A stretch of 64,000 nt of DNA from Pratylenchus scribneri (lineage: Eukaryota > Nematoda > Chromadorea > Rhabditida > Pratylenchidae): contig JAQSEB010000099.1 of the NCBI GenBank assembly GCA_030063045.1, positions 682,001 to 746,000 of the forward strand, given 5' to 3'. A program made the translations under genes and the position numbers. Below the pieces are notes generated by a model. It saw only the letters and a program-made list of their open reading frames with translations, had not been told where the DNA came from and did no database searches. Within the stretch, counting starts at the first letter, position 1. Every line of letters begins with the position of its first letter. This document shows positions 11,101-23,302 of the stretch, one piece after another.

Positions 11101-14100
11101 AAAATCATCCAAACATCGAGGCACTAAAACGGGAAATTAAATTATTATTTTTTGAAAATTGGATGTACCCTACCTTGATGTAACTGACCCGAGGAAGATG
11201 CCTGCAAAATTAGTGGATAAATTTGGAATAATAAATGTCCACTTTTAGCCAATAGGGAATAGGCATTAAATAAATGTCTCAGGGTATACCGTAAATACTC
11301 TATTAAAAGTCCCGGGATTTCAAATTTTTAGAGAGCTCCCAGAGAAGTTTTTATTAGTATTATAGTCTTCTTAATCTAGGACCAAAATTGTTTGGAGTGA
11401 GAGTTGGGCTTTCGCCGGGGACCAAAGCACCCAGTGGCCCAATGAACGGGATAAAGGGAAACTCGACTTTAAATTATTCTTTTTTAATTGAGCAGGAAAA
11501 TAATAAAAATGTGAAGGGTGAAAGGCATTAGGAGAGGAAAAAGGGTGGGGTTAAAAAGGCAGATTGGGGCAATATTTGATTGATAGGGTGATGGGGGTGA
11601 TTAGGCAAAAAGTGGGGGTAGAGGTAGAGTAAGTAAGATGAATTTAGGAAAGGCCCTTAGCCTAAGGGCCTTAGGCATTATTGACATGGTTCCCGGAAAA
11701 CTGGTCAGTGAGGAAAGCTGGTCAGTGAGGAAAAATGGTCAGTGGAAGACTGGTCAGTAAGGAAAACTGGTCAATGGGGAAAACTGGTCAGTACGGTAAA
11801 CTGGTCAGTGGAAAAGTGGTCAGTAAGGAAATGAGTCTAAAAATGCTCTAACTTGTATATTTTTGAGCCATTAAAGGAAATTAAGGTTTGATTCATGCAT
11901 AGCTCTCCGAATTGCATCGATTTAAGTATAATACTTACGGTTTGTCTACCTACAAAAGAAATTACCCACTGACCACTTTTCCACTGACCAGTTTACCGTA
12001 CTGACCAGTTTTCCCCATTGACCAGTTTTCCGCACTGACCAGTCTTCCACTGACCATTTTTCCTCACTGACCAGCTTTCCTCACTGACCAGTTTTCCGAA
12101 CACGATTGACATTGATAATTAAAGAGGAGAGAGGACTTTTTAATAGAGAATTTACTGCATTGTATCTAGATATATTAAGATAAAATAAATTCATCATTTA
12201 GCCATAATTTATTTAATAGGCCAAATCCCATATAATTCATAATTTTTTCATATTTTCTATTCATTTTTCAAAAAATTAAAAGCAATTTAACAAAAATGAT
12301 AGATTGAAAGTCCAACCTGAGAACATTGCCTGAAAATGGATTTAAGTTTTATTTAATTAGCAAATTTGATATGACCAAATTGGAAAGTGAGTGCCAAAAG
12401 TGAGGAAACGCCCAATGTGATTCGAGCCGAAACGGAACGAACATCGAAAAAGAAGCCAACCCAAGAACTGATCACCTTTAAAGGATTAATTATATATTAT
12501 TTTACAAACCATTCTGAAATGTAATTGTATTTTTGCCCCATTCTGAAATGTAATTGTATTTTTGCCCCATTCTGAAATGTAATTGTATTTTTGCCCCATT
12601 CTGAAATGTAATTGTATTTTTGCCCCATTCTGAAATGTAATTGTATTTTTGCCCCATTCTGAAATGTAATTGTATTTTTGCCCCATTCTGAAATGTAATT
12701 GTGTTTTTGCCCCATTCTGAAATGTAATTGTATTTTTGCCCCATTCTGAAATGTAATTGTATTTTTGCCCCATTCTGAAATGTAATTGTGTTTTTGCCCC
12801 ATTCTGAAATGTAATTGTATTTTTGCCCCATTCTGAAATGTAATTGTGTTTTTGCCCCATTCTGAAATGTAATTGTATTTTTGCCCCATTCTGAAATGTA
12901 ATTGTATTTTTGCCCCATTCTGAAATGTAATTGTATTTTTGCCCCATTCTGAAATGTAATTGTATTTTTGCCCCATTCTGAAATGTAATTGTGTTTTTGC
13001 CCCATTCTGAAATGTAATTGTATTTTTGCCCCATTCTGAAATGTAATTGTATTTTTGCCCCATTCTGAAATGTAATTGTATTTTTGCCCCATTCTGAAAT
13101 GTAATTGTGTTTTTGCCCCATTCTGATTTGTAATTGTGTTTTTGCCCCATTCTGAAATGTAATTGTATTTTTGCCCCATTCTGAATTGTAATTGTGTTTT
13201 GCTCTATTCTGATTTGTAATTTCCTCTATTCTTCTTAATTTTATTTCCTTTCTTCCGAATTGTAAATTGCCTTCTTATTAGTTAATTTTCCAATTTTATT
13301 ATTAATGTATATTTAATTTTTTATTCATTTTAACAATTTTTTAGTAAATTTTTGGGCGAACTCACGGTCAAACTTGTGGGAAAATAGGACTGAAAGAGGT
13401 AGAAGCCGTAGCGGCGGGCGAATGTGAATTTGACTTGAGCTCGATCCCAAATCCCGTTTGGATATTCCAGCCTTTGATGATCTGTGCTCCAACCAATCAA
13501 ATCAAAATCAGGCAATTCCACTTTTTCCATCATCTACAAATAATCATTTAAATATTATGGCCATCACTCTGTCAATAATTAGTTTTTAATCCAATTTCAT
13601 GTTTCAATATATATATATCCATGGCAATGCCAAAATGCCTATAAGGATCTTTCCTATTTGTCAATATTGCCTCAATCTCCACCTTTTTTCCTCTCCTCAA
13701 GCTTTTTATCTTTCACATTATTATCTCAAATTTCCCGCACAATTAATAAAGAATAATTTAATATTGAGCTTCCCATTATCCCTTCCGTATATCCATCCCA
13801 TTCATTGGGCCATTGGAGGCTTAGGTAGGCCCGGTGTGTGAGTCTAAGCCCAGCTCTCGCCCTGAACCACTTTAGACTAGAATAGGAGAGGACTAGAATA
13901 ATCCTTTAATCTCGTTCTCAATTTTTTAATTCAATTTCATTTCAATATATTATCCTTTCAAGTTTCAACCCATTCTCAAAAAATATGAATTATAATTAAA
14001 ATGAAAGGAAAATTATTAAATACTTTTTATTGAGTAAAATTCACAGAATTTTCCCCTAAATTCATAAATAGTGTTGATTAAAATCTCCCATTTGGAATTT

Positions 14101-16088
14101 AACTTACAGTGACTGGATTTTCGTGCCAAACAAGTCGAACTTCGCCGGTATTAAATGAATAGGACTCGAAAATGAGTTGGCAAACGATTGAATCAAATGG
14201 GAACATTTTCTAAACAAAATATTAAGGCAAAATTAATGGAATTGTAATTGTAGTAAATTTACCAAGTCCATTTTACATGGGGCCTTCACATTAAGCCTGA
14301 AATTGGACCAGACCAATCCATGTTCGTACAGAATGACGAACTAAATAGAAATATGGGGGAAGAAGAAGAAAATCGACCGTATTTTCAGATGGGCTTCGAT
14401 GGATGGAGGAGCTACGAGAATTGATGATGCCTAAAATAGTAAATTTAATTGAAATTTAATGATAGATTAGAACATTTGAATGGAAGGTAAAAACTTATTG
14501 TAAAAAATATTTTGAATCATAAAGTTTTTTTAATTTGTAAATTGTATCAGATTTTTTTCAAATTTTATCAATAAAATTTTATTTTCATTCATTTTCCCTC
14601 TCTGAAATTTATTAAAGCCCCTTTGTATTAGAATTAGAAACCCTCTGGAATTTAAAGCCCCGAGGCTTCTAATACGGTAATTAAAATATCAATTATATTT
14701 TGGTAAAATTCCATTAGGGAAAGCATTTATTAATCCCATATGCTATATCCCATCCGATCCGTCTATTCACCCAATATTATTCATTCTTACATGTATCCGG
14801 TGTCCATATCCTTTCGCGGAAGTCACTTCTGAATCCAAATTAATGAATATATTAAATTTGCTCCAATTTCCCCCACTTCAATGTTATATTCGTTGTGCAA
14901 ACATTCAAATGCTTGAAACTTAGCCGGGGGTCCATCCAAATTTCACTGTACATCAAATCCAATTCTGGAGAGGAATATTTAAAATTAAATATATTTTGGG
15001 CATTTGACAGACCGAAATCGGCGGTGATCTCCGAAATTTTTGAGACACCCTGCAAAAATGGATGGCCATTTTTCCGTTTTTGGAAGGGAAAAATAACTCA
15101 CTTGAACATGTAATTCAATGGTCACATTGACGCCATCAGCTTCAGGCAAAAGACTGAAAAATACACATAAAAATGCTAAGTTTTTTGGGTAAAAATTCTA
15201 ATAAATTCTATGATTTTCTCTTGATGAAATTGTAGGGCTTCCATTATTTAAATATTTTTATGGAAAAAAAAGCAAATATTCGGTAGGTAATGTTTCAGTA
15301 GCTGGCCCATTCTTAAGGCCATAGCTCAACGAGGCAATAGTCAATCTGGAAAAGCGATACATACTATGAAAGCCCAAAGTGTCTTCTACAAATTGGCCTT
15401 TAACATTTAGGAAATTCAGCTTTAAAATTTGCATGACATTAAATTAAATTTATTCGAATTTTGAAAAAAATAGTATTCTAAAAATAATCTTAAATTTACA
15501 AAAAATAAAACTATTTTGTAGAAGCGGTTAATTTTTCGAATGGATATCCGAATTGGTTGTTTTCTTGTTGAGTTCTGGCCAAAATAAAATCTCATCTGCT
15601 GAAAGAGAGGTTCTAAAATATGGTCCACAAAATATTAGCTCAAATTATTAAGAATAACTTTGAATAACATTAAGTTAATTAAAATCTGACTGAATGTCAT
15701 AGTCTCGAAGGAGTGTTTCAATGATGTTGCCCAAATTGATGGAATTTCGGGTGCATCTGTTCGGGTCGAGAATGGAGGCAGAATTGAGTGAGGGGAAGGC
15801 GGCAATGAAACACAACAAAATGCAAAATAAATTGAAGGCACAAAATGTGGAGGAGAAATGATGAATGAGGGTGGGATTATGCCTCCGAAATTGATGCCAT
15901 TCATGAGTGGATTTGGGCAAGGGAAAGTGATTTTTAGTGGTCGAATTAAGTCGATGATGATTTTGTGGCCATTTTTGAAGTGAATTTGGCCGACCATCAT
16001 ATTGCTGCTGGCACATTTTAGATGAATTTGGCCAATTATTGGAGGAGGAGCAGATGTTTTTTGCCGAGAATGGAGGCCATTTGGTCAT
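8114..16088 (-). CDS. Cys-loop (pentameric) ligand-gated ion channel subunit
   Basis: Nineteen exons join in frame (608 codons): 15691-16088, 15102-15153, 15013-15049, 14877-14964, 14791-14828, 14378-14430, 14263-14340, 14108-14209, 13366-13533, 12376-12475, 12317-12329, 11174-11201, 11080-11123, 11003-11033, 10891-10958, 10322-10427, 9258-9482, 8273-8390, 8114-8193. A hydrophobic signal-like core lies at residues ~82-98, so the true start may be later or in another exon. The ligand domain has IWTPDTC, the 13-residue Cys loop (Cys244-Cys258, with FPFD) and [17 protein letters not shown]1-TM2 reads [19 protein letters not shown], then [13 protein letters not shown], a TM3 split over two exons, a Ser/Pro/Gln-rich loop, and TM4 with [15 protein letters not shown]. 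The layout suits the nematode anion-channel side of the family; the ligand cannot be told. Exon 11 is only 13 nt. Confidence 0.93.
8600..8850 (+). repeat. Dispersed repeat with GGGCCACTG core, copy 1
   Basis: A T/C-rich segment is followed by TTGGGCCACTGAGGAGCTTG and a GGCC-containing tail, in the penultimate channel intron. The same layout recurs at about 13600-13860 and 48480-48700 and inverted at 11395-11620. Its boundaries and class are not clear; it could be a SINE or a MITE half. Confidence 0.35.
10505..10840. mobile_element. Family-C inverted-repeat element in a channel intron
   Basis: A TTTTTGACTTCTAATAAATT block near 10528 is mirrored near 10790, with GAGACGCATTAAATGGTATA inward on the left, a related GACGCC..ATCTACAAATTGG block on the right and ATTATGGTTTAAACGGTTTA at the centre. 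About the same structure occurs at 37190-37520, and a shorter one at 57040-57230. It has no coding capacity. Confidence 0.6.
11395..11620 (-). repeat. Dispersed repeat with GGGCCACTG core, inverted copy
   Basis: CACCCAGTGGCCCAA at about 11429 is the complement of the core seen at 8806, 13807 and 48639. It is followed by A/G-rich sequence matching the T/C-rich lead-in of those copies. Confidence 0.35.
11698..12104. mobile_element. Foldback MITE built of ACTGGTCAGT repeats
   Basis: The arms (about 11703-11830 and 11967-12100) are inverted copies containing seven or eight tandem CTGGTCAGTGAGGAAA variants. A perfect 8-bp duplication ATTGACAT flanks the element (11690-11697 and 12105-12112), pointing to hAT-type mobilisation. 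It lies in the channel intron between the 13-nt exon and the LPRVSYIK exon. Confidence 0.85.
12503..13205. repeat. 29-bp minisatellite, about 24 copies
   Basis: The unit is ATTCTGAAATGTAATTGT followed by A or G and TTTTTGCCCC. Copies are almost identical and differ mainly at that one A/G site. Because 29 is not a multiple of three and the unit lacks stops on the minus strand, all three minus frames stay open for over 200 codons. The array lies wholly inside the channel intron between exons 9 and 10 and is not coding. Confidence 0.97.
13600..13860 (+). repeat. Dispersed repeat with GGGCCATTG core, copy 2
   Basis: Pyrimidine-rich DNA ends in ATTGGGCCATTGGAGGCTTA and a GGCCCGG tail, in the channel intron between exons 8 and 9. 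It has the same layout as the copies at 8600 and 48480. Confidence 0.35.
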
Positions 16089-19000
16089 TAGGCTGGGAAT
16101 GGAAATGGAGGAACAAAAATGGAAATACTGTAAAAAAAAGACTTGAAAATTAAAAAGGAAAGATGCACAAAATATGGAGGATAAAATTGGAAGGAAAGGT
16201 TAACCGAAATTTGCGGCAACAATATTCCAAGATCTAAAGCCCAGCTCAAGTCCTAATAAGCTAAAACCCATCTTCCGTGTCCCCGAAATTTTGATCTTAA
16301 GCCCTAAATATTTCTCAGTTATCGTTATATTTTTTAGTATTTGGTAAGGCCGCAATCCACTGGATTTTGTGGTGGATAAAAATGGAGTAGGACTAGGGAA
16401 TAACATCATTTCCGCGCATAAATTAAATGGAATAAAGAGGTGAAATATCTCCTTAGAATTTGTAAAAAATTTTTTCATTTTTCTGCTTACTTTTTTCCTT
16501 TTTAATTTGTCTTTTTTGCTTTGTTTAAATTTGTACTAAATTTGCTTAAATGGTCTGAAATTTCTGCCTTCTAAGCCAAATTCTTTTACCCCCTTCTTTT
16601 TGAAAGTAATCCCCCCATTTTCATTAAGCAAACCCATTATTTCATTTTTGTGTATTTTAACTTTACCTTCAATTAAATATTTTTCTATTTTTCTATTATT
16701 TTATTATAAGATTGTATTTCAATAAAATGTCCATTTGTAAAAGTGAATCTTTCGACTTTCTTAACCCATTTCCTTCCTTTGAAATTCATTTCCCTTTTCC
16801 TTAAAACACTTTTTACATTTTTCTGTTGTTAATTTCGACCATTTTCTGCATTTGTGTGGGAGAATATTAGACGAATTAATGCAAAAATTGAAAAAAAAAA
16901 GAAGGAAGAATTGCAACTTGGAAGAGGGCAAAGTTTGGGTCGAAGGTATGTAGGGCCAAAGGAGGGAATTGGCCAAAAGGAACTCTGGGAAATGGAGGAA
17001 ATCGAAGTTGGGAATGCGAAGGAGGAAAGGGAGAAGGAATACCGAAATTGTGATGATGATGAAGGGAGGAAATGGGCACCAGAATTTGGGCAGACTTTGT
17101 CCCGAGGCGAATTTAATGACAATGAGAATGAGAACATAATTCATTGAATTTGAAGGAAGTGGGGAAAGAATTCAGGGAATTGAGGCTTGAGGGGCCCTTT
17201 TAGGAGGTTTTAAATCTAAAAATTACAATAGTTTTTGGACATCCTTTAAGAGATTTTTAAATCTAAACAAATTTTACATAAAGGAGAAAATAATAATAAT
17301 TAATTTTATTTATTAATTAATTTATATTTTTTCTACATAATAATAAGGAAAAATTTATATTTTGAGGATTAATTTTCTTTTTATTAACTTATAATTTGTT
17401 AATATAATAAAACAATAATAATGACATTCTCTGAAGAGGATATAGATTCGCCTATCATCCTTCTCTGGCCACAAATATTGGCCATAAATTTGAATAAAAT
17501 AATGATCCCTAAATTGCCCAATGCCCTTCCGATTTGGTGTAGAAATGTACATAAAAGGGAAAATGGCGAGATTGGTTTTTTAGTTTGGCTTGTCCAAAAA
17601 AATCCACGAGAATCGATTGGCGGCAGTTTTATAGTCTCGGACCCTCTCCCTTTCACTTTTGGGCATTGTGCCCTAAAATGTGAAGTCGGCGAAATTTGAA
17701 TGTGAAGATTCCAACAGCAGTTTTGTTTTTACTCATTATTCCGAAAAAGGGTTTTCTAGGCCCAATGCAAATTCATTCGAAGGGTCTTTCTGGGCCTCCG
17801 GTGCAAATTCATTCATTGTGCGGTAAAATTAGGAGTGAGGGAAGAATAAGAAAGCATCAAGGTGCTGTCGAAATGCCCCAAACAATGAATGACTTTTTGA
17901 AAACGCGAAAGTAGCGCACACATTTGTTGATGAATGAAAGAGGAGAAAAGGCAAGCAAGCTAGGGCCTAATTTTGGCCAACAATGTGCCCTCTTCTATTG
18001 AATGAGGGTAAAATCTTCCTCTATTGAACTGTTTTGTGCAACAATGCACCCGTAGAGAATGGACAAAATCTAATATAATTCGGCGGCACAAAATTCAATT
18101 CTTTGGCGCGCGTCTTCTCCTTTTTTGGTTGCTGGGATGAAGAGGAGGATGATGAAGCAATAAAAAAGAAAGGACTATGGCCTATGGGAAAAGAGGGATT
18201 TGTTGAATTCATGGCACATTTTTTGTGTGCAAATTTTGGCAAAAAAAAGGGAAGAATTATGGATGATCATTAAATGAATGGGAAAAAGGCAACAAAAAGA
18301 CGACGAATTTGAGCCAAAAAATTTGGATTCTTTTTAAAAAGAGAATTTACTGGAATTGAGAAAATTCCCAGAAATATAAAAACAAATTGAATTGTGGATT
18401 TGGTGCAATTAAAATTTAAAAAATTCGGATGAAGACATCTGCCCGCAAAAAAGAAGCTAATTAAAAATTTATTGGCTAAAATTGGCGAACCAATCATTTT
18501 GGCTTTTTTTAATTTTAATGGGCAAAGATGGTTGAAGGATTGCGGAGGAAAAAAACATTTGCCAGATGAACGAACGGCGGTTTTTGGTTGGTAAAGGAAG
18601 TAGGCAAAAATAAAATAAATGCCCATTTGTTTGGTGGTTTTTTCCTTCAATTTAATAAATTTACCGAAATGTGGAGATAAATATATTTTTAATAATTTCA
18701 TTTGATTGATAAATAAAATTAATAAGGAAAAATATTAAATGGTTGAAAAAACGATTGAATTGTCCGAAAACATTTCATATCGAAAATAATATATTTTTGA
18801 GGCCATATAACTTGGCCATAACTAGGAGTGTTAGGGCTTATTTAGGCCAAGGATGAGTTAAAGGCTAAGGCTAATAAGTAGGGTAGGAAATGGTAATCCA
18901 AAAGAAGTTTGACTTGGCCAACTTATAAGATCTCAAAAAATAGATTATTTTGAGACACATAAAGTTTTCGGACATATTCCAGTTTTTCGGCCTTTTAATA

Positions 19001-21990
19001 CAGTCCCAATTATTAATCCTATTTTTCGAGCAATTCTAATTTTAATTAATAAATTCAATTGAATTTATTATTTTCAAAAATTTTATAAAATCTAAAGGAT
19101 TAAATGGATTTATATATTTTATGGACATTTATTGGAACCAAAATATTGGAAGCCTTTTTATTACAAAAAAAAGCATAAAAACGATTTATTTTCTCATAAT
19201 TGTTGATGTTTTATTTATATTCAGTAGAAGTAATATTTCCTAGCCGATTAATTGATTCTTAGAGCCAATTTTAAGTTTTTTTTTATATGCTCTATAAAAA
19301 ATGAATTTCCTTGGAAAAAGTCTCGAATTTCCCTTGGCTTACAAATGTCTCGAAAATGATGCCCAAAAAGGGAATAAACAAATTTGGGATAAGGAAAATG
19401 GCAAGCAATAAAATTTTGAAGAATTGGCGAATGGAAAATGTGGAAGAATTTAGCCACCCTTATTATTGCCAAGAATTATGAATTGGGGGCAAATGGTGGT
19501 CATTTTAGAGACAAATTAGGCCGTCTTAAACCAATCCATCCGCAAGGGTTTCAATCAAAGTGATGAGGAAAAAGTGCGGAATGAATTGACTGAGGTGAAT
19601 TATTGATGAATGAGGTGTATGAAATCAATTGAACAAAAAAATCACTCAAAAAAGTGATGATGAAGAGGCGAGATTGAGACGGGAATATGAAGGAATTGGC
19701 CAATAGAGTCTGCTTTGGGGGGGGGGGGGGGGGTGGCCAATTGACGCCATTAAACCTGGTTTAAAGGGAAAAGCCCATTGATTGTTTTCCGGTGTCGCCT
19801 TTGGAGGGTTGATTTGCTCTCCCAACCTCCTGCTGCTGATTGTGAGGCTGTCAATTACTTATTTGTCAGCAGATTGTGGCGAAATTTAAAAGGAAATGGT
19901 CCTGAATTGCTTCTATCTATCAATGGATTTCAATATGGCAAGCTAACAATTGTATTTTTTAATTTAATTGGGAAAGAAGTCAATCTCCAAAATAAGCCGG
20001 TAACACCTTCCAATTATAATTTCCTTTATGTTCTCATTTCTATTATAAATTATCGATGATTGGAAGCATTAAAAAGAGAACATAAAAAATTGACGGCACG
20101 GCAAATGCGTGTAGGTATTTCCAATTCCCACCTCATCAATGTCGGTGGCTACATGCTCAACTTCTTCCTTCCCATCCTCCTTCCTTGGCTATATGGCATC
20201 CGTCAAGCTTTTCGGCTTCTTTGCTGTTTTGACTTTTTTTTATGTTTTGTTGATGTTCCCCCGAGGGAAATCGATAGGTGGGAATTTCGGCCACCCTCCC
20301 TCCAATGTGGCCCTCCCTCAAAAAGTCTTGCTACATGCTTTTTGCCCCAAAGGGAAGTCAATGCTTTTGGAAGGTCTCAGGGGGAAGTCATTTCACGGTA
20401 GAATTTTCTCTTTTTGTAGTGGAACAATGGAGTTGTTCTGGGAAATTTTTTAAAAAAAGATCTGATGAAACTTTATTTGACCAATTATTATGCAAGGATA
20501 AATGATTTGAAGGACATTGAAAGAAATTTTTAGATTAGAAAAAATTCAAGGATGAATCTTTATTTGGACAATTTTTTGCAAGGATATTATCATAAATGAA
20601 TAGACGGAATTTAGAATTAAATTGAAGGCTGAAAATCACATAAAATAATGGTGAAAAATTAAATTGTTTTTTGTAAAGTCGAATTCATTTCCTGATTATG
20701 AGCATTCATTGAACCCGGAAGGGAATTAATGCCTTTAAATGTGATCAGAGAATGGATCATAATGTTGGATCGATTATGGAAAGAATTATGTTCTTGAATA
20801 AGAAGCCTCCGGGAAAAAAACCAATTGGGAGCAAATTCATTGATGAGACGAAGAAACCACCCAATTTGTGAATTGAGCTTTCCGCCGCCGATGGTCATAA
20901 ATAAATGAACAGCCCATTGGCCATACGGCTGCTGCCGACGCCGGGAAACCAATAAAGATTGAGGGGTATGGAATGCCTTTAAAGAGTGCCGGCAGCACCC
21001 CAACGACGGAGTACATTCATTAAAAGAAGATTCTTTGCCATTTTCCATCATTTTTGGCTAGCAGCAATTTTTTAAAAGAAAGATTTCCCTTCCTTTTGAC
21101 GGAAAACTCATAAAAATTTGGGGGTAAAAACAAATTAGCTGGTTTTTTGCTTCCATTAGACTCCTCCATCATTACTGGGAAAATTTTATTTCCATTTTCT
21201 GGAAGAAGATTACTGAATGGAATGGATCTATCAAAAAAATATATTTTGGAAATTAATTCGGCATAAAATGGATCTTAAAACATTCCATGTAAATAATGTT
21301 TCCCTGTTAAATCAATAAAACATGGTACTTATCGGTTATCCGGGTGCAAATTTTGAATGTCCACAAAGTCACTGCATTATTTCCCTAAATTAATCACCAG
21401 AGGTTAGGATTCTAACAAAATCGTAATTAAGCCATATAAGAATAGGTTAGAGCAGAGCCACCCTAGGATTTTTAAAGGAGTACTCCTTCTGACTGAGAGT
21501 TCAATATCACCCGCCGGTGGTTGGATTTACCGAAATGGAAAATCTTTGTTTAAAATTTGTAAATATTTTACGATAATTATAATTCAGTGGGGATCCCGCA
21601 TTGCGGAATTTTTCTTCGTTCTCTGGATGTGGATTACGATATTAAAAATAGGATGGTATTTAATTTGGCAAAAAGAATATTGAAAATGGCGAAAAGAATT
21701 AGTGGTTTAATGCTTTGCCCTAGGCCCCTAAACCCTATACCCAATCGATTGAGCTCATCAAGCCAATCGATTGGTAAATGATTTGGTCAAATTTTAAGGG
21801 TGGGTATTAAACCGGTTAAACCATCTCATGGTTTTTGGTTCAAAACCATGTTAAAAAATGGGGTAAGAGCCAACTGAATCGATAATCTAGACCAGGAGTG
21901 ATTTTATTATAACAAAAAATTTTCAGAATATTAATACCATTCAGCAGAAATAGCTTTATCATATCAAGAAAAACAATGAATAAATTAAAT
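16089..21990. other. Gene-poor stretch of 5.9 kb
   Basis: No recognised protein family appears on either strand. Open frames such as 16761-17144 (-), 18270-18701 (-), 20659-21051 (-) and 16854-17147 (+) have low-complexity or AT-driven composition and no supporting splice signals. A run of 17 G lies at 19717-19733. An AGGCCATATAACTTGGCCAT motif near 18800 recurs inverted at 40843-40990. The region would hold the channel promoter. Confidence 0.6.
20193..20397 (+). CDS. Possible first exon of a small secreted protein
   Basis: An ATG at 20193 opens a frame beginning MASVKLFGFFAVLTFFYVLL, which looks like a signal peptide. It is followed by a basic stretch with three spaced GKS motifs (PRGKSIG, PKGKSML, LRGKSF). 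A donor-like CACG/GTAGAA sits at 20397/20398. No downstream exon could be fixed and no family is recognised. It could equally be a chance frame. Confidence 0.22.
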
Positions 21991-22067
21991 ATTTCAATTG
22001 AATGAAGTTAATCTCCAAATCTCCATGCATGTATCAGAATTATCTCTTATTAGCATCCTCTTTATCG

Positions 22068-22713
22068 CTAGAACATAAACAAAGTAGACTCTCGTTGAAT
22101 ATTGTAATCCGCCAGAGTACGGCCATTCTCCAGTGGCTTTCCTAGAATTTTTTGAATTTTTAGATTTCTCTTTATGTAAGATACCTGCATAAGAAATTCT
22201 CTGCTGCTCTGGAGGAATCCCTTCCTTTTCATAAATTTTTTCCTTGATTTTCCCAACAGTTTCAGTGGGTGAACAATCTAATGTGATCGTCTTGCCTGTC
22301 CTCATTTTCACAAAAATTTGAAGTGGTCTCTTCGGAATTTCACCATGATTGCTAATTTTGTCCTGAAAACGAAATTTAAATTTTTTTGCAATTATTTTAA
22401 GCAAAAATTTGCTGATTTGGAAAAAGAAAAATGCTACCTTCTCTTTGAATCCTTTCACTGTTTCCTCCAACTTTTCAATTTTGCTTTCCATTTCCTTCTT
22501 TTCTGCTTCCAATTCTTTCATTTTTAATTTGAGATCGCCGCATTCTTCCGTTTTGGCCAACAATTTTGTCATCAATTCAGCCTTTTCCTTGTGCAATTCG
22601 ACCTTCTCCTCATGCATTTGCATTATTTTATTCTGCATCTGTGCCTTTTCTTCATCCATCAGTTTTGCTGGAATTAATTCTAGGGTTTTGAATATTTGTG
22701 AATAAAGAATAAT
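22068..22713 (-). CDS. Coiled-coil protein with C-terminal degenerate ubiquitin-like domain
   Basis: Exons 22438-22713 (first visible ATG at 22659), 22185-22362 and 22068-22141 join in frame; the last intron is only 43 nt. From the ATG the protein is about 157 residues. Residues 1-74 form a Glu/Lys-rich coiled coil. The C-terminal half is plainly ubiquitin-like (QIFVKMRTGKTITLD, KEGIPPEQQRI, ENGRTLADYNIQ, ESTL). The hydrophobic patch is lost (positions equal to Leu8 and Ile44 are Arg and Ser), and the chain stops at the Val70 position, so there is no Gly-Gly tail for conjugation. An acceptor at 22714 suggests an upstream exon, possibly with a signal peptide. It may be a diverged host or effector protein; the function is unknown. 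Confidence 0.8.
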
Positions 22714-23302
22714 CTGAAAATTGAATGAATATTATTAAATTTTTAACAACAAAAATCTTTAAGTTTGTATATATTGCGATCGATTATGTTTTTCGTCATG
22801 TCCTAGTTATCGAGCCACGATCTATGGTTCAATCGATTCGTCAGTATCGATTTTATTGAAAAATTAATTTGACCAGTTTGAACCTAAGTTATCGCCAACT
22901 AAAATTTCGGGTTTTAAACTGGTTTAACTAGGGTATAGGGTAGGGATATGAATAGTTACGTCCAGCATGTCCGAAAAAAACAAAGAATGGAAACATATAT
23001 TCTTCGAATTATTATAATAAAAGGATATTATCGATTAGCAGTATATATCCTATAAAAATTATCACAGCTACCAGCCTAATCTAATCAAGGGTTCATGCTG
23101 TAAAATATAACCAATCGTATTTAAAAATTAAAATCAAAAAAGTAAAAGTACGGAACTTTTTAATCAGAAAATAAAAATATTTATTGGATTACATTTTTAT
23201 TTATTTTTAACATTTATTTATAAAAAATTAATCAAAATAAGCAACAATGAGAAATGGAATTTATATTTTTATTGGTGGTCAACAATTATGTCAAATATCA
23301 AT

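Noticed and set aside
12486..13179. Three overlapping minus-strand frames of 211-225 codons
   Set aside because: All are translations of the 29-bp minisatellite in three frames and lie inside a channel intron.
16761..17147. Frame beginning MNYVLILIVIKFASG on the minus strand, and overlapping plus-strand frames
   Set aside because: Four frames overlap on both strands in compositionally biased DNA, with no splice or family support.
20659..21051. 130-codon minus-strand frame
   Set aside because: It is open but without any recognisable motif; two other frames over the same stretch look equally protein-like, so no reading could be preferred.
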